This document shows positions 38,182 to 50,095 of a stretch of DNA of 64,000 nt, in pieces. Position 1 is the stretch's first letter; each line of letters starts with the position of its first letter. A model generated the notes under the pieces. It was not told where the DNA came from. It ran no database searches and saw only the letters and a list, made by a program, of their open reading frames with translations. Both the position numbers and the translations under genes were made by a program. The DNA is taken from NCBI GenBank assembly GCA_947623455.1, contig OX392538.1, positions 27,341,001-27,405,000 on the forward strand, given 5' to 3'. Source of the DNA: Mimachlamys varia (taxonomy: Eukaryota; Mollusca; Bivalvia; Pectinida; Pectinidae).

Positions 38182-38763
38182 GTAAGTTAATACCCTATCC
38201 TAAACCTGTTATTGCTAAGTTTTTTTAATATTCTGCATGTTTATGGTTAGGTATATACATTGCATTATCAATTGTTGGTTTCGGTACAATACCGGATACC
38301 ATGTACGGTCGCATAGCAAGGACATGCACATAAGGTGTATATGTGCATATCTGTGTTCGAGTAAACATGTGCTTACTTACTTTAAATCGCCAATCGACTG
38401 ATAATGTACATACAATCTCCTTATCCCTACATTTGTATCCCTGGGTCCCAACCCAACCCCCTCATCGAGATCCGGACACGGACCTACTCTGGACCCTTTT
38501 GTGGCCAGGACGGCCCACAGGCCACCTGTAGATAAATTTTATACCTGTGTCACCGGTGTTCACCGTTGATATCATATCTGCTTATGTTAAGGATGCACTC
38601 GTCGTCGAAGTGGGTGGGATATTTTACCTTTAGAAAACATTTTGTTGTTTTTTTTGCTTTTGCTTTTTGCAGATTTTGCGCACTTGCCATCAAGGCGAAT
38701 ATGGTTCGATTCCCCAACAGCATGGGGAAAGACATTTGGTCACTTGTTCAACCACGTGCTGTG

Positions 38764-38804
38764 CCACTCCCCCCCCCCCCCCCCCCCCCCCACACACACA
38801 CACA
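38764..38804 (+). repeat. Poly-C tract followed by (CA)n
   Basis: About 25 C followed by a short CA run, about 140 bp upstream of the copy 4 start. Simple sequence. Confidence 0.9.
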
Positions 38805-38936
38805 ATTAGTGCAATTAAAATACACTCTACCTCTCTCTTCAATCTCTGTAAGTGTGTCCCCTCATCAACGACACATCAAAAGAACTATTGATATTGTTTG
38901 ATGGTGTTTATTTAATATCTTTCTCAATTTTAGATC

Positions 38937-41900
38937 ATGGCTGCATCTTGTTTTATATTCCTTGCCGTATGTGTTGCTGGCTTAGCCTACGTCCTATACA
39001 CAGCTTTGCCAGAGGACGCCGTAGAACCCCAAAAACAGCTAGCCGCATCTCTTCAGCTAACTGTAATTCACAAACTGGTGAGTGTAATTAATCACCTTTT
39101 ACTTTTTTATTTTATATAAAAAAAATGATATTGGAAATTTACCCAATTAATATCACTTTAAAAAAACATTGTACGAAAATCATAAAGAATATTAAACGAG
39201 TGGGAAAGTGATTGTTCCGGGTCGCTTATGGTCACTGCATAATCAATGAAGTATCATGACGTCACGTTTGCTGTTCGAGGACAACAGATAGAGAAATCCA
39301 TTGACATCGTTTAAACTGGCTATTGTTATCTATTTGTAAAGGTACAATGTATTACTATCGAATTGAATGGAGTGTCGAACTTGAGGCACGTGTGAACACG
39401 AAGGTTAGAGATAAATGTCTCTTGACTGGGAATTTCATGTGTCAAACATAGTTTGACCTACTGAGGTTCTAATGACCATGACATAATTTGTGTTTGGACA
39501 GGTATTTTTAGTAACAATAATAGGTAGTATAGTGTAAGCAGGTGAAATGGTGGTAGACCATTTGTGACAAGAGACAATCTTTATTAAAGATAATACAATG
39601 AGTATCATTTTTTTTGTATTAACACATTGTGATCTGTTTATGCTGTGTCAATGTTATTATAAATATATATATATATCCCCGTTCAGTTGTGATACTATTG
39701 TAACCGATCTAAATCCATCGTACGTATCAATTTATATATATCCAATTTGTAAACAGAAACGTAATGTATATGTGTATTCACACCGCCAAGAATGTACACA
39801 GTGGTGTGCCTGCTCATGCGGCGAAACACGGTTACAATGTGTGCTTCCTCATGTGGTAAAAACAGCGGTTAAAAAGACGTTATGAACACCCTTTAATGCG
39901 TCTAATAAAGAAGAATAAGAAATTTAGAAACGATTGTATATTTATGCATTTGATTGTATTTCTCCGACATTATAGCAAGTGTACAATTATATATCAATTA
40001 GTTACTGTTACTACACAGCGGAATTTCTGCGTGCGTGCGTGCGTGCGTGTTATCTACAATATCCAAACATGTGCAATGTATGGTCAATTAAACCTGCTAC
40101 ATAATTATATACAGTGTAGTGCAATTTATATTCGGACACGTACCTCCTTACTATAAATTCACTTATATGTATATAATTATTTGCTCATTCTTTCGATGAA
40201 ATGTGTATAAATTTCCTTAATCTATTTAAAGAAATGTATCACGTATTTTAGCAATGACATTGTTAAATAATAATAAGGAACAAATCAACGCCATGATTTT
40301 GTTACTGTGCATCTATTCGTCTGTTTCGGGAAATCTAAGCGCTTGAAAAGTATTAAAAACCTATCAAGAATTCAAAGGGAAATTGAAGTGCATGCTTTAA
40401 TTAGTTTATTATTATTATTACACTGTATATTACTCTAAATTGAAGTCTTAAATTTACTCATATATGTTTCATAAAGTCAACATCTTCGCAAACGATACGA
40501 TACCCTTGTGTTTCAAATTTGTGAGATATGTTAAAAGGTTAAATTTGTACAATAACTGAGGTTTGTGAAGTGTGAAATTTCGCAATAATCAGTTATATAC
40601 GTGGGGATCGCGTTTTTAACGACGACCTCATATAATGGGCTTCATACATGTTACATTTACATTCTGTGTTGTCTTCGCCTATATATTATTTGTCAACCCA
40701 GTTGTAGTATATCACACGGTATATATGTACTACATTTGTAGAATATCACACTGTATACATGTACTACAATTGTAGTATGTCATACTGTATACACGTAGTA
40801 CAATTGTAGTATATTACACTGTATACATGTACTACAATTGTAGTATATCATACTGTATACACGTACTACAAATGTAGTATATCATACCGTATACATGTAC
40901 TACAATTGTAGTATATCATACCGTATACATGTACTACAATTGTAGTATATCACACTGTATACATGTACTACAATTGTAGTATATCACACTGTATACATGT
41001 ACTACAATTGTAGTATATCACACTGTATACATGTACTACAGTTGTAGTATATCACACTGTAAACATGTACTACAATTGTAGTATATCACACTGTATACAT
41101 GTACTACAATTGTAGTATATCACACTGTATACATGTACTACAGTTGTAGTATATCACACTGTAAACATGTACTACAATTGTAGTATATCACACTGTAAAC
41201 ATGTACTACAATTGTAGTATATCACACTGTAAATATGTACTACAGTTGTAGTATATCACACTGTAAACATGTACTACAGTTGTAGTATATCACACTGTAA
41301 ACATGTACTACAATTGTAGTATATCACACTGTAAACATGTACTACAGTTGTAGTATATCACACTGTATACATGTACTACAATTGTAGTATATCACACTGT
41401 AAACATGTACTACAGTTGTAGTATATCACACTGTATACATGTACTACAATTGTAGTATATCACACTGTATACATGTACTACAGTTGTAGTATATCACAAT
41501 GTATACATGTACTACAATTGTAGTATATCACACTGTAAACATGTACTACAGTTGTAGTATATCACACTGTAAACATGTACTACAGTTGTAGTATATCACA
41601 CTGTATACATGTACTACAATTGTAGTATATCACACTGTAAACATGTACTACAATTGTAGTATATCACACTGTATACATGTACTACAATTGTAGTATATCA
41701 CACTGTAAACATGTACTACAATTGTAGTATATTACACTGTATGCACGTACTACAATTTGCAATGGTGCATCACATGACGTTATTATGACGCCATGCCGGA
41801 CTACGTAATATCAAAGCTTTGAACTCCACTTCAGATAATATGTAAAATGGCTTTGAATCAATCGCTTAGATTACACTGATTTACGTCAGGTTATTATGAC

Positions 41901-44900
41901 GTCATTTCTGGCGCCATCTTTGACTACGTTACGTCGACGCTTTGCACTCCTCCCCAGAAAACGTTCATAATGGCTTTTAATCAATCGCTTAGATGACATT
42001 GATTTAAATCAAGCTTTCCCATAAATAAACACCTACGGAAAAGTGAGAACGTTTACCAACTAAATCCCAAAGAAATAGACACAGACATATTTAAAAATCA
42101 TCTTTAATGTAAAATAAGCATGGAACTGTTCCCAAATTTAGTATACAGTCGATTTGAATACAGTTTTGGTGAATATTTATGGCGTAACTGGCGACATTCT
42201 TTTTATCTGTCACCCAAAGTGTATTCCTATCGACTGTACACTACATCTCGGAACAGTTCGATGCTTATTACTGTACAGTACGTATAGCATAGGGAGGGAA
42301 CTGTGTTCGCTCCGAATAAATTCAAATATAGGAATGCCTATTCTGATATGTTCCTCCCAACCAAAACAGATATTTAATTCACGGTGACGAGTGTCTTAAA
42401 TTTAAATACCCCGCTCAAATAGGTTATGCCTTTGCAAATCAATTATAATACCAATTTAAAGTGATTGCGATGGGTTTCTTTATTTATTACTTTCGATCAT
42501 ACATATTGCAACAAACATAATGACATAGCTTACTCTAATATGCTGTAAACCAACTCATTCTCGCGTTCGTTTAAAATTTGCGAAAATTAATTGCCGCCAT
42601 AATTGAGACGTGCATGTATGCTAACTGTAGGAATACTGTATTATACTGTTTTATTGCGAAATAAAGTCGTCGCGAAAGTAAGTTGATTTACATTATATTA
42701 CCGGGAAAGCAACATCCCCATACTAATTCAAAGGCGAACAATGTCCCAGAACTTTCCCCACTTCTGATGCATATATTAAAATGATCCTATACTATTTAAC
42801 CAAAGTTGATACACTAGAAGGGTGGCACCGAGGTGTTCCTGCACCGTAAGTGGCTAGGCATCAAAATTGTGTTAACAGAAATCAAAACTTGATATTATCA
42901 TAAAGCATAGTTTTTAACCATATTTGTTTTTTTTTAATTTCAGTGTGATTTCCAAGAGTATGTTGGGTATAAAACATTTGCCGAATGTGCCAGGGATCCG
43001 TTCAACGTTAACTCCAACTCGAACACTGTTGTGTCGGATGACAAAGTGCAGGTAAATACTATAATAAAGATAGATGAAAATAATCAATGCTCATGATAAA
43101 ATTAAATATGAAGGGGAAATAATGATGAACTCTAGTCTGAAATAATATATATTAAAGTCTTTTTGTGTGTGATCATAAATAGCTGATTACTATTTGTGTG
43201 TGCGCGCGAAATTTGTGTGCATGATAAAGACAATGGCCAAACCAGTATCTGATCCAGGGAACCTCTAAACAGATGCTTGTTATCCAATGGTAAAATGAAA
43301 ATAATTTTTTATCACTAGTTTCTATGAATCTTCCATACAATGTTAGATGGACCGGAGCAGCAATCACTCATCTGACAAATACATGGAAATGTTTTACCAT
43401 AACAGAGGGACGCCTACGTCACGCACATATCGTATGTCAAGGTCTAAACTTATATCATGAATATTATGAGTCTAGAATCCATATGCCAATTTTGTGTAAG
43501 TCCAAATCAGAAAAAAAAACCAGTCACTCGAATACCAAATTTCTCCTCGGGATACCAACCCTCGTATCCCCGGTATTCCGTCCGGGATACCAATCTTTCG
43601 CGTACATGTACCTGAATCAGTTCTTTTATAAGTTAGGCCCTGCTTATTATATTTGTTTCTGTCGTGACTTGGTTTATTAGGTAAGATGTCTGTGTGAGAC
43701 CAACCAAATTCCTTGGTGACCATTTATATATTTTTTTTCCATTTTTCATCGTACTAACTTTTACTTTACAGCATCGTTAGCCAGAATGTAGCATAAGGAT
43801 AGTTGAAAGTTATTTGAAAGTGAAAGTAGAATCCTAGAGCTGATCATAACGAAGGAAAAGTAAAATATCTTCTTGATTTTGCCAATACAGACGGGATACC
43901 AGATATTCAGGCGGGATACCAGATCACTGTATCATGGTATTCCGTCTGGAATACCATACTTTTCAGCTTAATTTCTACCCATGTATGTACTTCACTTACT
44001 GTAACTTCCAACCAGACATACTCGTTGTTATAGAGACATTGTTCAACATGTTCAGTCACAGCTATCGTCCTACAAATACTTTGCTCTACCTTTATGACTT
44101 TTTCATTAAGTATTACTCATTCACACAATTAAACATTTAATTTCTCAGCATTAAGCCAAAATAATCAATCCTTCGAGTATGCAACGTAACAACTATGACC
44201 TCATCATAATGATGACGTCAACAATAGGTATATGACATTCATTGCCTTAAGAATGAGTCGGTAGTTTTATATAGACGTAATTCCATGCAATGATAAATAT
44301 GAAATAATATAGCACATTGATATAATAATACTTTCCAATATATTCATATTTCCCCACGCCACATGCATCATACTAAAGGTTTCGAAGTTTTCATAATACC
44401 AATGTTATCAATAAAGAACTAAACCCAAATCTGAAACAAGACGATGTCATTGTCTTACTGTATTAGCTTATCATAAAGTACAAATCGTACCTGTCTGAGG
44501 TTCAATTTGATGGTTTTGAGATAATGATAGGGATACGTTAATATAAACATCTTTTATCCAGGTCACTGAGGAGTTGTTTGATGGTGTTAAAGTGAGGCTG
44601 TATGTACCACGTGATCAGAAGGTAAAACGCCCTCTACCGGGGATTGTTTACATACATGGAGGTTGCTGGATCGGAGGATCACCAGGTGAGTGTGGAAACA
44701 ACTTTCAAATTTAATTTTATTCAAACTCTTATCCATTTTTGGCTAACAATCATAATTAAAATGATAATCGTTGTTACAGAGGCATTGTTCAACATGTTCA
44801 ATCACAGCTATCGTCCTACAAATACTTTGCTCTACCTTTATGATTGGTATTATGACGTCACCAATCATTCAACAGTATTCAAGTATTAAGTTAATATATT

Positions 44901-47186
44901 ATGTTATTGAATACACATTGTATTGCACTCAATATATATAACAAAACATTTACCATATTACATGTAATTGAGTTTTTCACACACATTTTTTTTTCTTTTT
45001 TTCGAGAACTTATTGGTTTTAGTGTCCTTTAAGACATATTCAAAATTATTTATTTCAGTTTTAGTGTAACACGAATAACTATTGTCTTATAATCAATAGC
45101 ACAATTATAGCCATTATAAAAATGAACTTTGCACAAACACATGTGCTGTACTTTTTAATAGAGTTATAGGTACAGTTTATGGAAAATAATCAATTGCACT
45201 GCAGCAGCTGTTTCGTCATTCTAGGGTTCGTCAGTGATGCTAGGGGCCAAAAGGTGGGAATCGAAATGTTCTAAACTGCTGTATAAGCAGAATGGTTACA
45301 GTCTTTGTAGGTGTGTAAAACCTCCTCCATTAGACATGAGAATTAGATAAATACTATGTTGTTAATCTGAATCTTATATTTCAATTATATTACAGACAAC
45401 TATGATGGACTCACCAGGAAGCTTGCCACGTCCCTGTCAGCAGTCGTTGCCTCTGTCGAGTAAAGTCCTCGTTATCAATATTTTTATCACAAGTAATTGT
45501 TCGTAATCAATTAAGACAAATGATTGAATTATATTCCGTTTTAGTGATATCCAGGATGGTTTAATTTATGCTAAAACTTATGTCCTTGTTATTTTTCTCT
45601 CTTTTTTAATTTAATTTTTTTCCCATCGCTATCCTCAAATTTTATTTTAATTTTAGCTACCGATTGGCACCGGAATACCCCTTCCCTGTACCATTTGAAG
45701 ACTGCTTAAAAGCCACAAAATATTTCATGGCAAACACCAAGAAATTCGGAGTGGATGCGAGTCGGATCGCTGTGACAGGTAATTGTCAATATAATGTTAC
45801 AGAAATATAGCTAGCAAGTTACTGGGAACTAATTATTCAGTTAATTACATCATATTTAATTTCATCATATAAAAAAATTATTATTCAGTGAATGAAAAAA
45901 CTTTTCATTACAAATTAAATCTTTAATAGATTCGTCTAACACATTAGTATATTATGTTATATGTATGTATTATTTCCCAAACAAATATACGTGCAAGCTT
46001 ATATAGTAAATACACTGACGTATCTCGTTTTGACAATAATCCAGGTTTCAGAATAACTCCACTCACCAAGCATGCAACCTGCCAACGTTCATTCCACAAG
46101 TGATTAGCGTAATAAGATATCAAAGATGGTACAATTAATTTAATTTCTAAATAAAGTAGCAGTTGTCACCATCAATATCAACAATGAGAAAAGTCAAATA
46201 GCAATTTGTGTAACCGCACTGTAACAACATTTGCTATACCATTCAATAAATACTTCTTATATTATTTATATAACACGTAATTCTCACATTACAAGTTGTC
46301 CACCCTCGTTAGACACATCAACATACATTAGCAGAATTCGTGAATCCTGAAAACAATAAGTTGGTTCTATTTATAGTTTTGTCTGTGATACGTTCTATGA
46401 AAAGGGGTTTGCACCATATCATTTATGAAAAACAAATCTGTAATAAACCCCCTAAAACACATACTTTAATAAACTTAATCAATTCTGTGATATGTGATTC
46501 GAATAATTACTGATGTCAATACTACATAATTTCCTATTTATTTTGCTAAAGGTGATAGTGCAGGAGGAAACCTAGCAATGGCTGTTGGAACCAAGCTAAC
46601 TAAGGAAAGACAACCCCCTCGACTCCTTGGGCTGATATACCCCGCTCTACAGATGGTGGACTTCAACACTCCGTCATACATTAAATATCAGTCGCTGCCA
46701 TTTATACTACAGAAACACAGAATGGCCAGCGCGTACCTATTGTATGCATTTGGCAACGATAATGGCTTAGATAGGTACCTGGAAAACCAGCATGTGTCTG
46801 AAGCCATGAAACGTGCTACGAAAACTAAAGTAAGTGTGGATTTGCTACCTGAAAAATATCGAAAGGATCCTGTTAAGAACAATGCAGTTGTGGATACAAA
46901 TTTGGCACTTAAAGTCGAGAAAGTTATGAACAATAAATATTTTTGCCCTCTCCTGCTTGATGACGATGAACTGCATGAACTACCTAAAACCTACTTGATG
47001 ACTTGTGAATATGACGTTTTGCGAGATGACGGTTTTATGCTAGCAAGGCGATGGAAGGATATGTCCTTCCCTGTCACTCACGTACACTGGGACGGGGTAC
47101 AGCACGGTTTCTTCAGTGGAGGGAATTCTAAACGAGCAGAGGAGGCTGTTAACGACTTTATAAAGTATCTCAAAGCAGAATTATAA
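38937..47186 (+). CDS. AADAC: Arylacetamide deacetylase-like esterase, copy 4, with HGGC oxyanion motif (6 coding exons, 397 aa)
   Basis: Exons: 38937-39077, 42944-43051, 44562-44685, 45396-45459, 45657-45778, 46552-47186; the frame is open throughout. Anchor MAASCFIFLAVCVAGLAYVL. Ser189 (GDSAGG), Asp341 (CEYDVLRDDG, the form typical of vertebrate AADAC) and His371 (WDGVQHGFF) are present. The oxyanion motif at 115-118 is HGGC: codon TGC at 44668-44670 where the other copies have GGC. In this family backbone NH groups of the glycine loop stabilise the tetrahedral intermediate, so activity could be altered; that is an inference. Intron 1 is 3.9 kb and carries a 34-bp minisatellite array. The exon 6 acceptor is an unusual AAAG, but it is in the expected position. 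It has no paralogue downstream within the window. Confidence 0.91.
40029..40048 (+). repeat. (GCGT)n microsatellite
   Basis: Five GTGC/GCGT units in intron 1 of copy 4. A shorter run at about 31494-31508 is in intron 2 of copy 3. Confidence 0.8.
40701..41757. repeat. 34-bp minisatellite, about 31 copies, with palindromic units
   Basis: The unit includes TACTACAATTGTAGTA (a perfect 16-bp palindrome), TATCACACTGTA and TACATGTAC. Two sites vary between units, TATAC/TAAAC and CAATTG/CAGTTG. Roughly the first seven units and the last one carry more changes than the central units, as expected if the array is homogenised by unequal exchange. There are no spacers, so it is not a CRISPR. It lies in intron 1 of esterase copy 4. 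Confidence 0.95.
41766..42010 (+). repeat. Two-copy imperfect tandem duplication, about 125-bp period
   Basis: TTATTATGACG-CAT, GACTACGT, and ATGGCTTT-AATCAATCGCTTAGAT followed by GATTTA occur twice. It adjoins the minisatellite and contains TGACGTCA. Confidence 0.65.
42543..42692. mobile_element. Small MITE, CTGTAAACCAACT family, copy A
   Basis: The left end CTGTAAACCAACTCATTCTC and the right end, ending GTAAGTTGATTTACA, form imperfect TIRs about 150 bp apart. It shares ends and interior words (GCGAAAATTAAT) with 47931-48174. Confidence 0.6.
44020..44110 (+). repeat. Intronic segment duplicated at 44765-44850
   Basis: ATTGTTCAACATGTTCA, CACAGCTATCGTCCTACAAA and TTTGCTCTACCTTTATGA are found in intron 2 (here) and again in intron 3 (44765-44850) of copy 4. 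A single version is present in intron 2 of copy 3 (about 31985-32075). So one copy moved across exon 3 after the copy 3/4 duplication. Confidence 0.65.
45125..45335 (-). repeat. Decayed hammerhead-repeat copy (intron 3, copy 4)
   Basis: The minus-strand motif at 45197-45240 keeps GCATCA, CTGACGA and GACGAAACAGCTG. The outer part of stem II and the 3' strand of stem I are altered. Confidence 0.6.
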
Positions 47187-47240
47187 TGTTTTATTTTGAT
47201 TCACTACTTTGTAATTTGCATGACTGATGTGGATTTTTGC

Positions 47241-47246
47241 AATAAA
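47241..47246 (+). terminator. Polyadenylation signal AATAAA, copy 4
   Basis: Only 55 nt after the stop codon. The conserved GACCTACACA context of the other copies is missing here, so this short 3' UTR is an inference. Confidence 0.45.
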
Positions 47247-47525
47247 ATACAATTTTGATTGGGGGAGGTGGTACAGATACTTCTCTAATCCCGAAAGCTA
47301 GAACTGTCATAAGTAGGATAACGAATACCCTCTGTTGTTATTGATAGTATATATATATATATCATTTAATGACCTGGACACTGTGGACAAAAAACTAAAA
47401 CTGGAACTCGTGCTAGCTAGTTGGCGTTTCAGTTTACTTTATAAAAGTGTTACTCCTTTAGAAGGTTGAAATATTGAACAATATCGCCGATGCAGAGCCA
47501 CAAGATATATTTGTTATTCAAGTGA

Positions 47526-47830
47526 GAAGACGTAACACACACATATGATGCATCTTTTAAATTTAGTAATAGATACAGTATGCCGAAAAAATGAATTTAA
47601 CTGCACCATACAGCTGTTTCGTCTTCCTTGGACTCTTCAGTGATGCTAGGGGCCAAAAGGTGGGAATCCAAAATTTCTAAACAATTGTAGAACCAGAAGG
47701 GTCAGGTGCGTAAAACCCCTTTAATTTATGAATTTAAAAGTAAAATTTAACTAAATCTGTACTACGAAAATGTGTATATTATGTACCGTGCCACTACTCA
47801 TTTGAGATTAACTATGGCTATGGAGAGTTT
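47526..47830 (-). repeat. Nearly complete single-ribozyme copy of the hammerhead repeat
   Basis: The minus strand is colinear with about 62770-63086. It has the body (GGGTTTTACGCACCTGAC), then the ribozyme at 47603-47646 (GCATCA, CTGAAGA, GTCC...AGAC, GAA, ACAGCTGT, A, TGGTGC), then the tail to GTTACGTCTTCT. One stem II pair is lost; the remaining core is canonical. It lies 340 bp after the copy 4 stop. Confidence 0.75.
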
Positions 47831-47930
47831 TCCGGGTAAATTATTGTTCATAATGAGTTGTACATTTGCATGAAAACTGCATGAGGATAGATGAACACGG
47901 ATATCATTAAAAACGTAAACTTGGCGAGGT

Positions 47931-48174
47931 TACTGTAAACCAACTTATTTTCGCGGCGACTAAATTTCGCGTTTTCATATAAAACGACTATTTTGCGGCG
48001 ATTTTACTTCGCGATAAATACGGTTTTAAATCCTATGTACAGTGCAGTATAGTACTCCTTCGTTGGCAAACATCTGATTGAAAATAATTATTGGCGATAA
48101 CTTTTTTGCGAATATTAATTACTCGCAAAATACGCGAAAATTAATCGCACGCGAAAACAAGTTGGTTTACAGTA
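47931..48174. mobile_element. MITE with TA flanks, CTGTAAACCAACTT family, copy B
   Basis: Between TA dinucleotides, the left end CTGTAAACCAACTTATTTTC and the right end GAAAACAAGTTGGTTTACAG are near-perfect inverted repeats over about 23 bp. The interior is rich in TTCGCG and CGCGAA words. TA duplication suggests Tc1/mariner-type mobilisation. Confidence 0.8.
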
Positions 48175-49320
48175 TCCGAAAGAGTAAGCGACACTCGTTA
48201 TGTAAACTAGGTCACAACATAGTAAATGTCATTTACTGAGGTATCTTTTTTCATTTAAAAAAGTAGACATACATGTACTTATGAGCATATTTCAAAACGT
48301 ACTCCTTTATATCACATAAGGATACAGAATATCTTTTAATGACACCAAGAAGGTGATCACAAAGCGTGTTAGTAGTCTTCATCACGATGAAACAGCGTGG
48401 GAATACCAGGATGGACTAGCATGTACATTCTGTATGAATCAAGTATTATTTGCGGGCTCATATGAGCCTTCTACAGATATATTATATATTATCATTCGCA
48501 TGTCGATATTTCGCCCGAATACAGCGAAACAGCTGTACATATGTTTGCGCTATCATTTTTGTAAAAAATACATCTAGCTGCATTGTACATGCAATTTACA
48601 TGAAATCAACACTGAGTCGAGATATACCCAGTTCTCATACATACAATAAATTATGTGTATGTGTAACCTGTTTATTTAATGGGCACATATCGCCATTATC
48701 TGCTAAATGATCCTATTTAATGTGTGTGATACATTGTACTGGTATTTTAAGCAATTAATATTTACATATAGATTAAGACCATTCGGTTTAATCTGCTTGT
48801 TTTGTCATGTATGTCGATATCCATTTTGTCTTGATGTGAGCTGTAGAAGACCATCCCTTTTCTATGTATGGAAATGCGCTGACATTTCAGAAATTAATCG
48901 TCTACCGTTCATTTTGATTGACCAGCATTTTTATTTTTTTTTGTTTATTTAAGATATTGACTTGACATGCTAATGATATCGTGTAGCAAAAGAGTAAATA
49001 AATATATTTTAGTCACAGAAAGCTATACACATCATTGCTTTCCACTGAAACATCTAATCAGGCGTGACAATAAATGTTTTATAACATTTTCAGTACTTAG
49101 AATGATGGTCGCCTGTCATGTGAATAAAGACTGGAATCAACTGATTCCTGACACACTGATGATATATTGATTAGTTTAAATTTAGTTTATATTGATCCTG
49201 CATGTAAGTACTGATTAATTTCTTAGGATGCCATTATTTCACTTTACACAGTAATGGGGTAATTGTATCGTAAAAAACATTGGACAAGATCACTGGCTAT
49301 GGAATTGTTGAGTTATATAT
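48175..49320. other. Gene-free spacer
   Basis: No coding exon, RNA gene or clear repeat was seen. Short ORFs here lack recognisable motifs. Confidence 0.5.
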
Positions 49321-49356
49321 ATATATGTATATAAACTTTAAAAAAGAACAAAAGCA

Positions 49357-49422
49357 AGGCTCTTCTGCCTTCTCAGGCTTTTTCAGACCGCATGAAAAGC
49401 CTGAGAAGGCAGAAAGGCCTTG
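49357..49422. repeat. Fold-back with about 30-bp arms
   Basis: AAGGCTCTTCTGCCTTCTCA with GGCTTTTTCA, a 7-nt loop, then TGAAAAGCCTGAGAAGGCAG. It could form a long RNA hairpin with few mismatches. Confidence 0.65.
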
Positions 49423-49954
49423 AAGTAACGTCTTTGTTTTTTGTTTACTTTTATATTCAACTTCACAAGGAAAGCTTATTAAGTTATGTGGGTTTTGTCC
49501 GGGACCCCGGTTTTCTCCCACAATATTATGGAGTTTTGCATAAACACAATTGTATTAAATATACATGGATATTTTGAAGGCATACGCCTACAGTTTGTCC
49601 TATTTTGCTTTGTAACCAGACATTTAAAATGCATCATTTTTCAGGGAAAAAACGCCAATCTCATGATACCAGATATTTTAGAGCACAGCTGACACTATCA
49701 TATTGCCTATCTCCGACTGCGTGTCAGTCAAGCGTGACGACCCGACATCATTGTCGTACTTTTACGACTCGCACAACTAAATAATGTATCACGAGTTTTA
49801 CCTGACCTAAAATGTTAATTTACGGTTCAAGATTAATACTTGAGTACAAATGTCTATATTCTTACCTTATAAAGGTTTCCAATGGCACATTTTGTCAAGT
49901 TTTGTGGTATTTTTTTCTGCTTTTGACAACCGAAAATTTACATAACCGGTGAAA

Positions 49955-50095
49955 TGGAATGGGAACATGCTTTAAGTTTTGAACCCATTTTAATCCGCTA
50001 TCACATATTGATATCTACTAAAGTTTCCATTTTTGTTAAGTTGAATACCTATTTAAGTTGAATTTCATTCAATGTTTAACATGTAAACAAGTACC
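49955..50095 (+). repeat. Low-copy repeat shared with 14485-14640
   Basis: GGGAACAT-CTTTAA, TTTTGA-CCCAT, AATCCGC-ATCACATAT and TTTCATTCAATG occur in the same order in both places. Class unknown. Confidence 0.5.

Noticed and set aside
40701..41757. Possible CRISPR array
   Set aside because: Direct tandem units with no unique spacers, in a eukaryotic intron.
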